Origin: Sulfopaludibacter sp963815475
GTDB taxonomy: Bacteria; Acidobacteriota; Terriglobia; Bryobacterales; Bryobacteraceae
Reading direction: 5' to 3'
NCBI GenBank assembly: GCA_963815475.1
Contig: CAWFHD010000001.1
Span: 1,488,001 to 1,552,000, forward strand
DNA length: 64,000 nt
Positions 61,918 through 64,000 of this stretch are shown one piece after another. The notes beneath the pieces are model-generated. The model saw only the letters and a program-made list of their open reading frames with translations, was not told the DNA's origin and did not search any database. Numbering within the stretch: the stretch's first letter is position 1; each line of letters opens with the position of its first letter. The position numbers and the translations under genes were made by a program.

Positions 61918-64000
61918 ATGCGAACTCCGCGGTCCTCCGTCGCGGGCGCGCTCCTAGGTGCTGCCATGCTGCTGGCACAATCTCCATCCCCCGATGTAGA
62001 GCGCCGTGTGGAAGCGCTGCTGGCACGAATGTCGCTCGATGAGAAGATCGGGCAGATGTCGCAATCGACAACGATGGCGACGCCGATCTCCGAAGGCATC
62101 AAAGCCGAGATTCGCGCGGGACGGTGGGGTTCATTCCTGAACGCCGGCAGTCCCTCGGACCGCGCCGAAGCGCAACGAATAGCAACGCGGGAGAGCCGAC
62201 TCCACATTCCGCTCCTGTTCGGACGCGACGTCATCCACGGATACAAGACCATTTTCCCGATTCCGTTGGCCCAGGCAGCTACGTGGGATCCGGAACTCGT
62301 CGAGCAGGCCGCCCGGCAAGCGGCGCGCGAGGCGTCATCGGAAGGTATCCGCTGGACCTTCGCGCCGATGGTGGATATCGCTCGCGATCCGCGCTGGGGC
62401 CGCGTCGCCGAGAGTCTCGGTGAGGACCCGCGCCTTGCCGGCACACTCGCGGCGGCGATGGTGCGCGGCTTTCAGGGAAGTTCCCTGGGGGATCCCGCGT
62501 CGGTAGCGGCTTGCGCCAAACACTTCGCGGGTTACGGCGCGGCGGAAGCGGGGCGCGATTACAACAGCGCCTGGATCCCCGAAATTCTTTTGCGCGAAGT
62601 GTATCTGCCGCCGTTCTACGCCGCGCGCGACGCTGGCGTGGCCACCTTCATGACATCGTTCAACACCCTGAATGGTGTGCCGGCCACGGGAAATCGTTTC
62701 CTGCTGCGTAAGATTTTGCGGGACGAATGGCATTACGACGGGGTAGTGGTGAGCGACTATGAAGCCGTCACCGAGATGATCCGCCACGGCTACGCTGCCG
62801 ACGCTCGTGACGCCGCGCGAAAGGCCGTGAACGCGGGTGTCGATATGGAGATGGTGAGCACATCGTACTTCGATCACTTGAAGTCGCTAGTCGAGCGCGG
62901 TGAGGTCACCATGGGCGAGATCGATGCCGCGGTGCGAAACATCCTGCGGCTGAAGTTCCGCCTGGGGTTGTTCGACCAATCCATCCCGCTGCCGGCAGAG
63001 GCCGTCCCGACTCAGGCTTCGCTGGAACTCGCGGAGCGCGCGGCTAGCGAAAGTGCGGTCCTGCTGAAGAACCAAGGCGGTCTGCTGCCACTGGATGGCG
63101 CCAGGCGAACCCTGGCGATCGTTGGACCTCTGGCGGACAGCCCGATGGACCAGATGGGCACGTGGACCATGGATGGGCGGCCTGGCGATGTGCAAACGCC
63201 ACTCGCGGCTTTTCGTAAGCTGCTGGGGAGCGATCGCGTACGATACGCGGCTGGGTTGCGAAATAGCCGCGACCCGAGCACGGACGGGTTCTCCGCGGCG
63301 GTAGCGGCCGCTCGAGGCGCCGATGCCGCAGTGCTCTTCCTCGGGGAGGAGCATATCTTTTCCGGAGAAGCGCGGTCCCGCGCGTTCCTGGACCTTCCCG
63401 GAGCGCAGGATGGAACTGGTGAACGCGATCCATGGGACCGGCAAGCCCCTTGTGGTGGTGATCATGGCCGGCCGCCCTCTCACTTTTCACGATGTCGCAT
63501 CGAAGGCGGGAGCAGTAGTGTATGCATGGCACCCTGGCTCGATGGGCGGGCCGGCGATCGCCAAGCTTCTGCTCGGGCGATCCGAGCCTTCGGGACGCCT
63601 CCCCATCACCTTTCCCCGTACTGTGGGACAGGTTCCTATCTATTACTCGCACCTGAACACGGGACGTCCGGCGTCAGAGACCGAGTTTGGTATTCCGATG
63701 GGAAATCCTGCCAACCCGGCGGGCTACACGTCGAAGTACATCGACGTCGATTTTACGCCGGAGTATCCGTTCGGTTTCGGTCTGAGCTACACCACCGTGG
63801 AATACTCCAACTTGCGCGTCTCATCGCCTGTCCTGCAGGCCAATCAATCGATTACGGTGTCAGCCGATGTCGCAAACCGGGGTAACCGCTCGGCCACAGA
63901 AACGGTTCAGTTGTACCTGCGGGATCTGGTGGCAAGCGTGGCGCAACCGGTCCGAAAGCTGGTCAGCTTCCAGCGAATTTCATTGAAGGCCGGCGAGCAT
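61918..64000 (+). CDS. GH3 beta-glucosidase-like enzyme, 3' partial, with one frameshift
   Basis: Signal peptide (SSVAGALLGAAMLLA-QSP), then RMSLDEKIGQMSQST, IPLLFGRDVIHGYKTIFPIP, AATWDPELVEQAARQAAREA, RWTFAPMVDIARDPRWGRVA, ESLGEDP, CAKHFAGYGAAEAGRDYN and DGVVVSDYEAV with catalytic nucleophile D280, followed by the GH3 C-terminal domain. After LDLPGAQ (about 63409) an extra base shifts the frame; the correct continuation is MELVNAIHGTGKPLVVVIMA, SGRLPITFPRTVGQVPIYYS, EYPFGFGLSYTTVEYSNLRV and the fibronectin-III-like end running off the window. Cleaves terminal beta-linked glucose or xylose from oligosaccharides in the periplasm. AGAAT-type -10 just before the ATG suggests a leaderless message. 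Confidence 0.9.

Overview
The window looks like a chromosomal stretch from an Acidobacteriota genome of the Bryobacterales/Solibacter type. This rests on several lineage-typical families seen together: a BlaI-BlaR1 pair whose BlaR1 carries a TIGR03435 domain, a TIGR03437 exported protein, two very large Oar-like TonB-dependent receptors with an N-terminal carboxypeptidase-regulatory-like domain, a PQQ beta-propeller enzyme paired with cytochrome c, DUF1080, and two PEP-CTERM proteins. The DNA is GC-rich throughout except in parts of the first 12 kb. No rRNA, CRISPR array, integrase or complete insertion sequence is visible. There is one tRNA, Lys(TTT).

Layout. 1-2605: end of a secreted Asp-box (sortilin/VPS10-like) beta-propeller protein. 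2.85-11.4 kb: an accessory island with a two-gene AAA ATPase + DUF4276/TOPRIM-like module, a relic of a glycosyltransferase gene, a hypothetical gene overlapping a 39-codon membrane peptide, five adjacent toxin-antitoxin (TA) or toxin-antitoxin-like loci of which all but a few genes are damaged (HigBA-like, Phd/ParE, BrnTA, DUF433/DUF5615, zeta-like), and a polymorphic-toxin-like protein (GNAT + VYRP/VQRM linker + HNH-like region + zinc ribbon). 11.9-20.7 kb: PhoD phosphatase, BlaI/BlaR1 sensor operon with a clear operator, a membrane protein, a broken aldo/keto reductase, an LGFP-repeat exported protein and a degenerate receiver domain. 20.9-23.7 kb: a YncE-type propeller/phosphoesterase gene broken by at least six frameshifts. 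23.8-29.3 kb: exopolysaccharide genes (GT4, O-antigen ligase, Wzz-like) and a divergent O-antigen ligase with TPRs. 29.3-35.5 kb: TIGR03437 protein, a sigma-54 two-component system facing a DUF302-like gene that has a sigma-54-type promoter, small exported proteins, VapBC and tRNA-Lys.

35.6-47.2 kb: potassium channel, a large TonB receptor with promoter and terminator, a TPR protein, two PEP-CTERM proteins, a HAD phosphatase, and a junction where relics of a glycosidase and of a third TonB receptor meet. 47.3-64 kb: nutrient and sugar catabolism, with an APC permease, PQQ enzyme plus cytochrome c, DUF1080, sugar isomerase, Gfo/Idh/MocA dehydrogenase, a second large TonB receptor, VOC, MFS and SDR proteins and a GH3 glycosidase that runs off the end. 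The sugar genes read together as import across the outer membrane, sugar oxidation/isomerisation and glycoside cleavage.

A caution for all gene calls: single-base frameshifts recur at about 6.6, 8.2, 8.85, 18.0, 21.3-23.0, 30.7, 31.2-31.9, 46.2, 47.1 and 63.4 kb, while genes of 4 kb (37.5-41.5, 54.5-58.3) are intact. Some are probably consensus indel errors (indels only, conserved motifs untouched), whereas the toxin loci also carry real internal deletions.
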